NCBI GenBank assembly: GCA_946480085.1
Contig: CAMLHZ010000016.1
Coordinates: 1 to 63,274, forward strand
Length of the DNA: 63,274 nt
Reading direction: 5' to 3'
Origin: an uncultured Flavobacteriales bacterium
GTDB lineage: Bacteria > Bacteroidota > Bacteroidia > Flavobacteriales > Crocinitomicaceae
In this document: piece by piece, positions 51,801-59,820 of the stretch
How the letters are laid out: each line of letters begins with the position of its first letter
How positions within the stretch are numbered: the stretch's first letter is position 1
The notes under the pieces: model-generated
The model's database searches: none
What the model was told of the DNA's origin: nothing
The model's input: only the letters and a program-made list of their open reading frames with translations
Made by a program: the position numbers and the translations under genes

Positions 51801-52431
51801 AGACAATGTGGTTTCAGCACATCCAACCACCACTACTTGGATCTATTGTACAGCAACAGCTTCAAACGGTTGTGAGGCTACAGATTCTATTCTCGTTTCA
51901 GTTGGTTCTCTAGGCGGAACAGTTGTTGCAACTGCAACTCCAGAAGTAGTGGTTCCTGGTGAAACCACGCAATTAAATGCTACTCCGTCCGGATTGACCT
52001 ATCAATGGTCGCCAACAACCGGATTAAATAATTCAACACTTCAGAATCCAATTGCAACAGTCGATGAAACAACAACTTATTCAGTTACTGCATCAAATCC
52101 ATTCTGTTCACAAACCTCTTCAGTTCAGGTAAAAGTACTTTCTGTTTTATGCGACAGAACGTTTGTGTATGTTCCGAATGCTTTCTCGCCTAACGGTGAC
52201 GGTGAGAATGAAGTGCTTTATGTTCGAAGTGCCATTGCATCGAAAGTCTTGTTCCGCGTATTTGATCGCTGGGGAGAAATGGTTTTTGAAACTACTGATA
52301 TGAACATTGGTTGGGATGGAACGTTCAGAGGGAAGCTGATCGACCCGGACACTTATGATTATTACCTTGAAGCCGATTGTTATGGCGGTGAAAAAGCAAT
52401 CATCAAAGGAAATATTACCTTGATCCGATAA
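48877..52431 (+). CDS. Secreted SBBP/PKD protein with T9SS type B domain
   Basis: 1184 residues from the ATG at 48877 (GTG one codon earlier rejected): signal peptide, an N-terminal DUF7948-like domain (LIENKGQWDSPVLFQS, IWVQQHGFIYDI), a large SBBP-type beta-propeller region (SRYSADGTTMLWTTFLGGGD and similar repeats, about 230-760), a PKD domain (AYYWVFGNGDTSTVYSPIVT), Ig-like segments, and the type B sorting domain (YVPNAFSPNGDGENEVLYVR, FDRWGEMVF, GWDGTFRGKLIDPDTYDYY, GNITLIR). Surface or gliding-associated adhesin-like protein. The convergent gene at 52433 has the same start and end domains. Confidence 0.85.
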   Translation: MKFLIALLSLLSTTILVAQEIEHNHNIHYSLIENKGQWDSPVLFQSKSQQQTIWVQQHGFIYDIRDYSVLEKAHLKPNPEVDSITYRSTIVATEFLGSNNVTAIDKANPTTSYYNYFLGNNKEKWVNDVHGFSSAILKNFYSNIDLKILDDNEQFKYELWCAPNADISQIALKIKGAKSVSVDEAGNLVIQTVFGPIMEKKPVAYEMLNGKLKEVSCDFVVQDNVVKFQLGNYSKFATLVIDPTLVFATYCGSITDNFGMTATYGYDGTAYSAGTIYGNAYPTPDNSAYDVTSNFTVANIGSPVTTDAFISRYSADGTTMLWTTFLGGGDNSQGTETSHSLICDKQNNLYILGVTSSTDFPVVNGFQSSHGGGTPLQVQFNGSNFGTQGTDIYVAKFSSDGHQLLGSTYVGGSLNDGVNFKVTSGSYNTVAAYDSLTTNYGDQFRGEIMIDSLGNCIVASCSRSSNFPVLNAFQPTLAGNQDGVVFKLTSDLSTMLWSSFYGGTNNDACYSVKIDSSYNIVFAGGTSSNNLPGTTGGVNPNYMGGKSDGFVAKLTPNGQTLTQATYLGTSNYDQTFFVEINRNDDVFVLGQSTGGVYPTINATSNPNSGQYISKLDPTLSSFTNSLVFGNGNGNFNISPAAFLVDICGNMYVSGWGANLLQASPLSGMPISSNAFQSTPPNGFDFYLTVIDKDFDGLLYGSYLGGNQAQEHVDGGTSRFDKSGVVYQSVCGGCGAHSDFPTTTNAWSNNNLSTNCNNLVFKFDFELLPEAEFTTDDLLGCADFTVQLQNTSPPSDAYYWVFGNGDTSTVYSPIVTYTDPGTYVINLYVTDSICLLTDTATITINVLPPIQLSVSNDTLTCTPAPMVFTADSDGTATSFVWSSDIQFSDTLNIDVSDSTLTITPDQTTTYYVEVSNGACSKIDSVTVSIVSGDLTINGPDTLCLGNSGTLTAAIQVSGLTFDYVWSPLNVLTTTPQDNVVSAHPTTTTWIYCTATASNGCEATDSILVSVGSLGGTVVATATPEVVVPGETTQLNATPSGLTYQWSPTTGLNNSTLQNPIATVDETTTYSVTASNPFCSQTSSVQVKVLSVLCDRTFVYVPNAFSPNGDGENEVLYVRSAIASKVLFRVFDRWGEMVFETTDMNIGWDGTFRGKLIDPDTYDYYLEADCYGGEKAIIKGNITLIR

Positions 52432-52432
52432 T

Positions 52433-55264
52433 CTATTTTATCAGCGTAACATTCCCTGAAACAGTTGCTTCAACTCCCGAAATGGTTTTGTAATTCGACT
52501 TCCAAAAATAAACGCCTTCTGAACATATTTTGTCATTGTTTTTTCCATTCCATCCGAAATTCAAGTCGTCTGTAACAAATACTACTTCGCCCCAACGATT
52601 GGTAATGACAAGTTCATATTCTGAAAGTCCACTGGCAATTATTGGAAGAAACAAATCATTTACATTGTCATCATTTGGAGTCAATACATTTGGGAATTCC
52701 AATTTTTCAGCTGGAGCTTCTGGCTCGGGAATACAGAAATAGGGAACTTCGATTGTTTCCGTAAGCATTCCGCAAACTCCTTCTACCACTACAGTGTAAG
52801 TTCCTGCTTCTAATCCTGTAATTGTATTGGATAGCGTTGTTGTGTTTAGCGTTTCTGTTCCGTTACTCCAAATATAATTTAATGGCAAACAAAGCCCGCG
52901 TACCTTGATTTTTACTCCACCAGTATCTTCACAATCAGCAGTGTAAATGGTGTCAACAATAAGATGTCCTGTATTGTTATTGAATTTGGTGATAAGCGAA
53001 GTTGAAGTTTCAAGTTCTCCAACTGAGAAAAAAGAATTTCCACCTGGATCTTTAAGTGGATAGGATGGTGATGCGGTACTTATACTATAGGCTGCACTGT
53101 AACAAGTTACATAAAGGTTTCCTGATCTGTCAATCTCAACACTTGGATGAGCATCGAAAGAATTTCCGCCTAAATAAGTTCCCCATAAAAGTTCTCCAGA
53201 AGGACAGAAGCGTGCAATAAAAACATCTTCGTAAGAACTGAATGTATTGTCGAAATAACTGTGATTGTCTACCTTTTTTACTGGAACATTATTCGATGCC
53301 GTTTCAAAAGCAACAGTAAGATTACCACAATCATCGATATCTAATTTGTCATAAGATCTGTAAGGATGAAAAAACATCATTCCTTCCATTTTTGACCCAC
53401 CAAAAAAAGTGGACGAAAGTAGCTTTCCATTAGGGTTGAATTTCGAAATAAAAACATCCGACCAACCAGCTAAGTGGTCTTGAAAATAAGCTCCGTTCCC
53501 TGGGTTCAGTAATGGAAAATTTGGCGAATCTGTAATTCCTGTTATGTAGAAATTGTCATTATCATCTAGAATTATAGAATAAGCCTCATCGTTAAACCAG
53601 CCGCCAAGAATGGTAGACCAAACTCTGTTTCCATTTTCGTCAAAACGGAGAATATAACTGTTGTAGTCGCCGTTTTGAAAGCTTTCATTAAGTGCTCCAG
53701 GCAAAGTTTGTGTAGGGAAATTGGTTGAAGATGAATGACCGATTACCAGTAAATGGTCATCACTATTACAAACCATATCGTTTACCGTTTCACCCAGATT
53801 TCCGCCATAGTAAGTTGCCCATAATCGTTCTCCTGTGTTTGAGAATTTTAAAATAATCATATCACCGAACGCAATTTGATCATATTCGATGAATCCACCA
53901 CTGGCCAATGCTTGAGTCGGAAATGCAATCGACTGTGAATAACCTCCCACAAAAATGTTGTCATGGCTGTCAATTGCGAGTGCATTGGCACAATCGTCGT
54001 TTTCTCCACCATAAAGGGTTGACCAAAGCAATTGTCCGGATCCAGAGAATTTTACAATGAAAAGGTCAGAAAATCCACCGGCAAAATATGGTTGTAAATA
54101 AGCATTCCCATCAATAGAATATGTCGGGAAAACAGTAGAAGTGGTTTCTCCTGTAATATAAATATTTCCTGAATGATCGAAGATCATGCTTTTTTCCATT
54201 TCACCGTCGTTTCCGCCAATATAGGTCGACCAAATCAACTCTTCCGCAGCGGAAAATTTCATGATAAAAACATCGTAAAAATCACCAGTCAATTGATCCT
54301 GAAAATATGCTCCGTTTCCTGGGTCAACAAAAGGAAAGTCGTATGAATTGGCGTGACCTGTCATGATTACCTCGTTTGTTGGTGTTGCCTCTACAGACGT
54401 TATTCCATCATGATAGCTGCTGCCTACATAAGTCCCCCAAACCAAGTCGGGATCAATAATTAAGTCCGCGCTCTTGTCTATCTTTGTTTCATCCACTTGA
54501 AAGTGGAGCGAGGTCTCAAATCCCGATTCTCCGTTTTTGGTTATAGCCATTTGTGCATCCTGAATGAATGCAGTTTTTATTTGCTTCTTTTTAAAGAAAC
54601 TGATAGGCGATTTCTCTTCAAAATCTCCATTTGAGGTAGCAAAGTGTAGATTCCCATTATCTGATATAGAAATTTTGTTTTTGGACAAATAGAGAAGTTT
54701 TATTTGATGATAATCAGCCTCAGGATGAACAATGAAATCGTATTTGATGGATGAATTTTTGTAATATATTTTCCAGTCTATTCCCGGATAAATGTCTGTG
54801 ATGATTATAGTTTCGTAGCGCTTTACATCCTGAATTCCCTGTGGACAATGCGGGAGAAAAAAGTTGGAACTTCCAGCCATTGGTTTTTCAGTGATTATCT
54901 TCGATTTGGAGATATGTGCTCCATTAAGTGTAAGATCTATTCGTTCCCATTTAAGCAGTTTTTTTTGTATCGCATGAATAGAATCCAGGTTTTCAGGATC
55001 TTCAATCTGAAATGTTTGGTAAGTGATTCCAGATGTAGTGATCCATACGTTTATACCACCAAATTGTGCTTTGAAAAGTACATTTGGAACTGGTTTGCCT
55101 GCCATATCGGTAAATTGACACTTATTTTCCAGAAATCCTTCGTGAGATTTTGAATTCGCTGCTTCATTTCTAGCTTGTCCAAATGAAGTGTTGAGTTGAA
55201 GTGAGGTTAAACAGATAGCAAAGAGAATGTGCTTCCAACCCTGTTTTTCGAATAGTGTTTTCAT
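52433..55264 (-). CDS. Secreted SBBP protein with T9SS type B domain
   Basis: 943 residues: signal peptide, DUF7948-like N-terminus (FLENKCQFTDMAGKPVPNVL, GGINVWITTSGITYQ), then about nine SBBP repeats (KFSAAEELIWSTYIGGNDGE, KFSGSGQLLWSTLYGGENDD, KFSNTGERLWATYYGGNLGE) that probably build a propeller, and a type B sorting tail (FPNVLTPNDDNVNDLFLP, ITNRWGEVVF, GWNGKNNDKICSEGVYFW, GNVTLIK). Paralogue of the convergent gene 48877-52431 but without PKD. Its stop is one base from that gene's stop. A TATGTTTG box lies at 55288-55295. Confidence 0.85.
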   Translation of the reverse strand: MKTLFEKQGWKHILFAICLTSLQLNTSFGQARNEAANSKSHEGFLENKCQFTDMAGKPVPNVLFKAQFGGINVWITTSGITYQTFQIEDPENLDSIHAIQKKLLKWERIDLTLNGAHISKSKIITEKPMAGSSNFFLPHCPQGIQDVKRYETIIITDIYPGIDWKIYYKNSSIKYDFIVHPEADYHQIKLLYLSKNKISISDNGNLHFATSNGDFEEKSPISFFKKKQIKTAFIQDAQMAITKNGESGFETSLHFQVDETKIDKSADLIIDPDLVWGTYVGSSYHDGITSVEATPTNEVIMTGHANSYDFPFVDPGNGAYFQDQLTGDFYDVFIMKFSAAEELIWSTYIGGNDGEMEKSMIFDHSGNIYITGETTSTVFPTYSIDGNAYLQPYFAGGFSDLFIVKFSGSGQLLWSTLYGGENDDCANALAIDSHDNIFVGGYSQSIAFPTQALASGGFIEYDQIAFGDMIILKFSNTGERLWATYYGGNLGETVNDMVCNSDDHLLVIGHSSSTNFPTQTLPGALNESFQNGDYNSYILRFDENGNRVWSTILGGWFNDEAYSIILDDNDNFYITGITDSPNFPLLNPGNGAYFQDHLAGWSDVFISKFNPNGKLLSSTFFGGSKMEGMMFFHPYRSYDKLDIDDCGNLTVAFETASNNVPVKKVDNHSYFDNTFSSYEDVFIARFCPSGELLWGTYLGGNSFDAHPSVEIDRSGNLYVTCYSAAYSISTASPSYPLKDPGGNSFFSVGELETSTSLITKFNNNTGHLIVDTIYTADCEDTGGVKIKVRGLCLPLNYIWSNGTETLNTTTLSNTITGLEAGTYTVVVEGVCGMLTETIEVPYFCIPEPEAPAEKLEFPNVLTPNDDNVNDLFLPIIASGLSEYELVITNRWGEVVFVTDDLNFGWNGKNNDKICSEGVYFWKSNYKTISGVEATVSGNVTLIK

Positions 55265-55511
55265 GGCGTGGCATTTTAGTTTCTAAACAAACATATTGTT
55301 CTTTTTTCTAACCGAATGACTGAAAAACTGTCAAAATACTGAAAGGTATATTCAACTGACTATACTATACGTTTTCCCAATTTTATGATTTCTAAAAGTT
55401 GTTGAATTCTGGAATTAAAAATGAATTTCGGTTCATATAGCTCAATACTTGAACAAAAGATTTTAATTTTAGTTAGATATTGTCGACCAAATAAAACAAA
55501 TAGAATTCAGC

Positions 55512-56594
55512 ATGACTAAGAAAGTGATTACAAAGAAAAGCGAACAGTTTTTAGAAAAGTATTTGAACAACGCATCTCCAACAGGATTTGAGTATGAAGG
55601 TCAGAAACTATGGATGGATTACATTAAGCCATACGTAGATACTATCGAAACAGATACTTATGGAACTGCCATTGCGATCATTAATCCAAAAGCGGAGTAT
55701 AAGGTGGTAATTGAAGCGCACGCAGATGAAATTTCGTGGTTTGTTCATTACATCACCAAAGATGGATTTATATACGTTCGAAGAAATGGAGGGAGCGATC
55801 ATCAGATTGCGCCTTCAAAACGCGTAAATATTCATACCGATAAAGGAATTGTCAAAGCTGTTTTTGGTTGGCCGGCAATTCATACCCGACACGAAAAGGA
55901 AGAGGCGCCAAGCATGAAAAACATTTGTTTGGATGCGGGGTGTTCCTCAAAAGAGGAAGTAGAAAAACTGGGGATTCATGTTGGTTGTGTAATTACCTAT
56001 GAAGATGAATTCATGATCTTAAATGAAAACCGATACATCGGTAGAGCGCTTGACAATAGAGCCGGTGGATTTATGATTGCTGAAGTTGCACGTTTACTTT
56101 CCGAAGAAAAGGTAAAGCTTCCGTTCGGATTGTATATAGTGAACGCTGTTCAGGAAGAGGTTGGTTTACGAGGAGCTGAAATGGTTGCCAACCGTATTAA
56201 GCCGAATGTTGCTATCGTAACGGATGTTTGTCACGATACCCAGACACCAATGATAAATAAGGTGGAACAAGGTGATTTGTCGAGTGGACTTGGACCTGTT
56301 TTAACGGTTGGACCAGCTGTCCAAAACAATCTTTTGAAACATATTATCTCCGCTGCAGAAAAAAATAAGATTCCTTTCCAACGTGCAGCTGCTTCACGTG
56401 CAACCGGAACGGATACTGATGCATTCGCGTATTCAAATTCGGGAGTGGCAAGTGCCTTGATTTCATTGCCTTTGCGCTATATGCATACAACCGTTGAAAT
56501 GTGTAGAAAGGAAGATGTGGAAAACACCATCCGTCTCATTTTAGAGTCATTGAAAAAACTTACAGGCAAGCAAACTTTTTCTTATTTTGAATAG
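55512..56594 (+). CDS. M42-family aminopeptidase
   Basis: 360 residues of the M42 (glutamyl aminopeptidase/FrvX, TET) family: EAHADEISWFVHYI (zinc His and Asp), the bridging Asp in GRALDNRAGGFMI, catalytic Glu pair in VQEEVGLRGAEM, VTDVCHDT, and the zinc His near the end in LPLRYMHTTVEM. These are cytoplasmic dodecameric zinc aminopeptidases that finish peptide breakdown. Single gene; the 247 bases before it are AT-rich without other features. Confidence 0.92.
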   Translation: MTKKVITKKSEQFLEKYLNNASPTGFEYEGQKLWMDYIKPYVDTIETDTYGTAIAIINPKAEYKVVIEAHADEISWFVHYITKDGFIYVRRNGGSDHQIAPSKRVNIHTDKGIVKAVFGWPAIHTRHEKEEAPSMKNICLDAGCSSKEEVEKLGIHVGCVITYEDEFMILNENRYIGRALDNRAGGFMIAEVARLLSEEKVKLPFGLYIVNAVQEEVGLRGAEMVANRIKPNVAIVTDVCHDTQTPMINKVEQGDLSSGLGPVLTVGPAVQNNLLKHIISAAEKNKIPFQRAAASRATGTDTDAFAYSNSGVASALISLPLRYMHTTVEMCRKEDVENTIRLILESLKKLTGKQTFSYFE

Positions 56595-56685
56595 TTAAGA
56601 TTGCAAGATTAGACAACAATGCAACCATTTTTTTGAGTAGTAACGTTTGAAATTGGCTTAACTTAGTTTCAAACTATCAATACGT

Positions 56686-58722
56686 ATGAAAAAAATTGTA
56701 CTCATGGCTGCATTGTTCTCTATTGGAGGAACTTATGCGCAAACTTTTTCGGATAATTTCGATTCCTATACCGCAGGTTCTGCAATGGCAGCTCAAAGTG
56801 GGGGGGCTTGGACAACTTGGAGTAATGCTCCGGGTGGAACTGAAGATGTTCTTGTCTCTAATGCAAACTCAGTTTCTGGAAATAATTCAGTTTATTTCGC
56901 CACTTCAGTTCAGGCTGGTGGTCCAACAGATCTTGTAAAGAATTTTGGAGTAATGAATACTGGTCAGTTTTCTATCGAATGGAATATGTTGGTAGAATCT
57001 GGTAAAGCCGGATACTTTAATTTCCAAAAAACAGCAACTATTGGTCAAACGTGGGCAATGGATTGTTTCTTTGCTGATAATGGAGATTTGATTATCAATA
57101 ATCAGGATGGGTTGAACTTTACAGCTTCTTATACACAAGGGAACTGGTTCAATTTCAGAATGGATATCAACTTCAATTCAAATGTTTGGGAAGTGTTTAT
57201 TGACAACGTTTCAGTGGGTAGCTTCGCTAATCCAGTGAATCAGATTGCATCAATTGATATTTATCCAACTGACCAAAACGCTCCGTACAGCTGTGGTTAC
57301 TACATGGATGATTTTGAATACACGGTAACTCCTTACGTTTTGCCTTCTCTTAATGGAGCTGCAACTTTTGTGAGTTTTGATGCTGGTGCAATTGCTGGAA
57401 CAGTGGTTAACCCTAAAGTGAAAATCAGAAATTTAGGTTCTACAACAATCAACACAGCAACAATTGATGTTGATTACAATGGAAATAACATCACACAAAA
57501 CTTAACAAGTTTGAACCTGGCTTCGTTGGCTGAAACTACAATCACAATGACAGGAACTATGACGTTGGTTGCTGGATCAAACGATATGGTTGCGACAATC
57601 AGCGCTGTTAATGGCGGAGCTTCAGATGGTGATGCGGCAGATGATGCGACGACAAATACGATAGATCCAATTGTTCCTGCATTAGGGAAAATGGTTATCA
57701 GCGAAGAAGGAACAGGTACTTGGTGTGGATGGTGTCCACGTGGTGCTGTTTTCATGGACGCAATGACCCAAAAATATTCTCAATACTGGACTGGAATTGC
57801 AGTTCACAACGGAGATCCAATGACCGTTACTGATTACGATGCTGGAATGGCAACGTTGATTTCAGGATATCCAAGTGCTTTGGTTGATCGTGGAAATGAT
57901 ATGGATCCTTCTGTAATGGAGGCTGAAATCTTGAATAGAATTACAGTTGCACCAACGGCTTTCATTGAAAATGGAGCAAATTGGGATGCTGGTACAAGAA
58001 CTTTGGAAGTTTCTGTAAGCGCAGATTTCCAAGCTGCGGCAAATAGCAACTACAAATTGGCAATCGTGTTGATTGAAGACGCTGTAACAGGAACTGGTTC
58101 TACTTACAATCAAACAAATTATTACGCTGGTGGAGCTAATGGAGCAATGGGTGGATATGAATCATTACCAAGTTCTGTTCCGGCAGCATCAATGGTTTAT
58201 GATCACGTAGCTCGTGTTATTGAGCCTTCATTCGGTGGATTTGCAGGTAGTTTCCCGGCAACAGTGAATTCAGGAGAAACGCACACAGTGAACGCAACAT
58301 TTACATTGCCTGCAACATGGGATGAGAATGAAATTCACATCGTTGGTATGTTGATCGCGCCAAATGGAACAATTGACAATGCTGGTAGAGCAACTATTGC
58401 TGAAGCCGTATCAAACGGATTTGTTGATGGTGTAGATATGGTAACTTCAATTGACGAGGAAAACCAACTGGATGCAATGCTTAAAGTTTATCCAAATCCT
58501 TCAACTACATACACAACGGTAACGTTGAATCTTCAAAGTGAAGCAAATGTTATTTTGAGTTTGAAAGATATGAGCGGAGCAACTTTGACAACGAGAAACT
58601 ACGGAAACTTATCTGGTGCATCAACTATCGATGTATCAACTGTAGGTTTGGCGAAAGGTGCTTACGTTGTTGAATTGAATGTTAACGGAGTCTTGGCTCG
58701 CAGAACATTAATTGTTCAGTAA
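56686..58722 (+). CDS. Secreted Omp28-like thioredoxin-fold protein with T9SS type A tail
   Basis: 678 residues: signal peptide (to TYAQ), a concanavalin-like beta-sandwich (about 20-210, FSDNFDSYTAG, FSIEWNMLVESG, WEVFIDNVSVGSF), a CARDB-like spacer (NLGSTTINTATIDVDYNGNN), an Omp28-related thioredoxin-fold domain with C347-G-W-C350 in GTGTWCGWCPRGAVFMD, and a type A sorting tail (LKVYPNPSTTYTTVTLNLQS to NGVLARRTLIVQ). The exposed CxxC on a cell-surface protein suggests redox chemistry outside the cell; the partner is unknown. A terminator follows. Confidence 0.85.
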   Translation: MKKIVLMAALFSIGGTYAQTFSDNFDSYTAGSAMAAQSGGAWTTWSNAPGGTEDVLVSNANSVSGNNSVYFATSVQAGGPTDLVKNFGVMNTGQFSIEWNMLVESGKAGYFNFQKTATIGQTWAMDCFFADNGDLIINNQDGLNFTASYTQGNWFNFRMDINFNSNVWEVFIDNVSVGSFANPVNQIASIDIYPTDQNAPYSCGYYMDDFEYTVTPYVLPSLNGAATFVSFDAGAIAGTVVNPKVKIRNLGSTTINTATIDVDYNGNNITQNLTSLNLASLAETTITMTGTMTLVAGSNDMVATISAVNGGASDGDAADDATTNTIDPIVPALGKMVISEEGTGTWCGWCPRGAVFMDAMTQKYSQYWTGIAVHNGDPMTVTDYDAGMATLISGYPSALVDRGNDMDPSVMEAEILNRITVAPTAFIENGANWDAGTRTLEVSVSADFQAAANSNYKLAIVLIEDAVTGTGSTYNQTNYYAGGANGAMGGYESLPSSVPAASMVYDHVARVIEPSFGGFAGSFPATVNSGETHTVNATFTLPATWDENEIHIVGMLIAPNGTIDNAGRATIAEAVSNGFVDGVDMVTSIDEENQLDAMLKVYPNPSTTYTTVTLNLQSEANVILSLKDMSGATLTTRNYGNLSGASTIDVSTVGLAKGAYVVELNVNGVLARRTLIVQ

Positions 58723-58735
58723 TCGAATTTTATAA

Positions 58736-58767
58736 AAGGAAGGCGTCAAGAGATTGACGCCTTTTTT
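58736..58767 (+). terminator. Terminator of the Omp28-like gene
   Basis: Stem AAGGCGTCA / TGACGCCTT (58740-58763 region), loop AGAGAT, then six T. The -33 element of the next gene overlaps its right arm. Confidence 0.85.
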
Positions 58768-58782
58768 ATTTCTGTATTTTTG
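58754..58782 (+). promoter_or_regulatory. Promoter of the 58787 gene, overlapping a terminator
   Basis: TTG (58754-58756) inside the terminator stem, 18-base spacer, then TATTTTTG (58775-58782), an exact -7 box, four bases before the ATG. Confidence 0.6.
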
Positions 58783-58786
58783 TGCC

Positions 58787-59395
58787 ATGAAATGGATAGG
58801 CCGTCGAATTAGTTTTGTAGATCACGAAGCAAAAACAACAATTATCATTACTCCGGATACCCCCGGGATTTTTAAGGGATTAATTGGCGCTTGGGTGTTT
58901 ATGTGGGGAGCCGTTGGTGGATATATGATTTGGTATTTGATCGAATCACTTGGTAAAACTGGTCTTAATGCAAAACAACTTTCTACGCTTCAACAGGAAC
59001 AAATTATCATCGGGGTTTTTCTTGTTTTCTGGGTTTATTATTTCACCAGAGTAGGTAGAATGTTCCTTTGGCTGAACTGGGGAAGAGAATACATCAAGAT
59101 CGACAAGATTGCATTGACCCTAAAACCGTCAATTGGTAAGTACGGTAGAGCAAAAGAATTTTTCCTTGAGAATATTTCTAAAATAAGTGTATTTACTCCT
59201 GAGAAAAATTCACTTCAAACCGCATGGGAAAATTCACCATGGATCAGAGGTGGTGAGCGAATTGAATTTGAACATTTCGGTAAGCGAATTCGCTTTGGGA
59301 GAAAATTGGAAGAGCAGGATGCAAAACAATTGTTTCAGTTGGTCACCAAAAAAATCGATGAACATCTGAAGCGCAAGAAGAAAGAAAATAATTAA
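58787..59395 (+). CDS. Hypothetical two-helix membrane protein
   Basis: 202 residues from the ATG at 58787; the longer frame would start within the terminator. Short N-terminal stretch, two transmembrane helices (GLIGAWVFMWGAVGGYMIWY and IIIGVFLVFWVYYFTR), then a soluble basic C-terminal domain of about 110 residues resembling a PH/bPH-like sheet (YIKIDKIALTLKPSIGKY, GERIEFEHFGKRIRFG). No firm family. Its last 4 bases overlap those of the convergent TerB-like gene. Confidence 0.65.
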   Translation: MKWIGRRISFVDHEAKTTIIITPDTPGIFKGLIGAWVFMWGAVGGYMIWYLIESLGKTGLNAKQLSTLQQEQIIIGVFLVFWVYYFTRVGRMFLWLNWGREYIKIDKIALTLKPSIGKYGRAKEFFLENISKISVFTPEKNSLQTAWENSPWIRGGERIEFEHFGKRIRFGRKLEEQDAKQLFQLVTKKIDEHLKRKKKENN

Positions 59396-59817
59396 CTCAT
59401 TACCGCTTCCAGAACCGACTCACGAGTCATTCCCTTTCTTAAGTGCTCCAATATAATAGGGAACTTCTCCTCAATTTTTGTTGGAGTAAACCCAAGTGCA
59501 ACACCAAGTGATTTCACAAGCTTCACTTCATTGTTATCCACGCGGCCATCGGCTACAATCAGCTGAATAAGTTGAATGAATCGTTCGTATCGTTCTTCAC
59601 GACTTGCTGGTGGTAAATTCGGGTAGTTATCAGGGTTATCACAAATTTCCTTTACCTGCTCATCAGTAAGCGATATTCTTCTCGCAATTCTGTTTAATAA
59701 CTGCTGTTCCAGATGCGATACTTCTCCATCAATTCGTGCTAATAGAACGAGATTCTTAAAATGACCAATTTGTCTTGATCTTTCTCCTGATTCAAAGATG
59801 TCTGCTAATGATCCCAT
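59392..59817 (-). CDS. TerB/DjlA-N-like helical protein
   Basis: 141 residues, all-helical, of the TerB-like superfamily: FKNLVLLARIDGEVSHLEQQ and LIQLIVADGRVDNNEVKLV give the repeated acidic A-x-x-D-G-x-V motifs typical of this metal-binding-like fold. It starts 3 bases after the GT-C protein stop and so belongs to the gmhA operon. Function unknown; the name does not imply tellurite resistance. Confidence 0.78.
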   Translation of the reverse strand: MGSLADIFESGERSRQIGHFKNLVLLARIDGEVSHLEQQLLNRIARRISLTDEQVKEICDNPDNYPNLPPASREERYERFIQLIQLIVADGRVDNNEVKLVKSLGVALGFTPTKIEEKFPIILEHLRKGMTRESVLEAVMS

Positions 59818-59820
59818 AGT

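Noticed and set aside
58754..58786. Upstream start of the 58787 membrane protein
   Set aside because: These codons lie inside the terminator and promoter; the ATG at 58787 is well placed.
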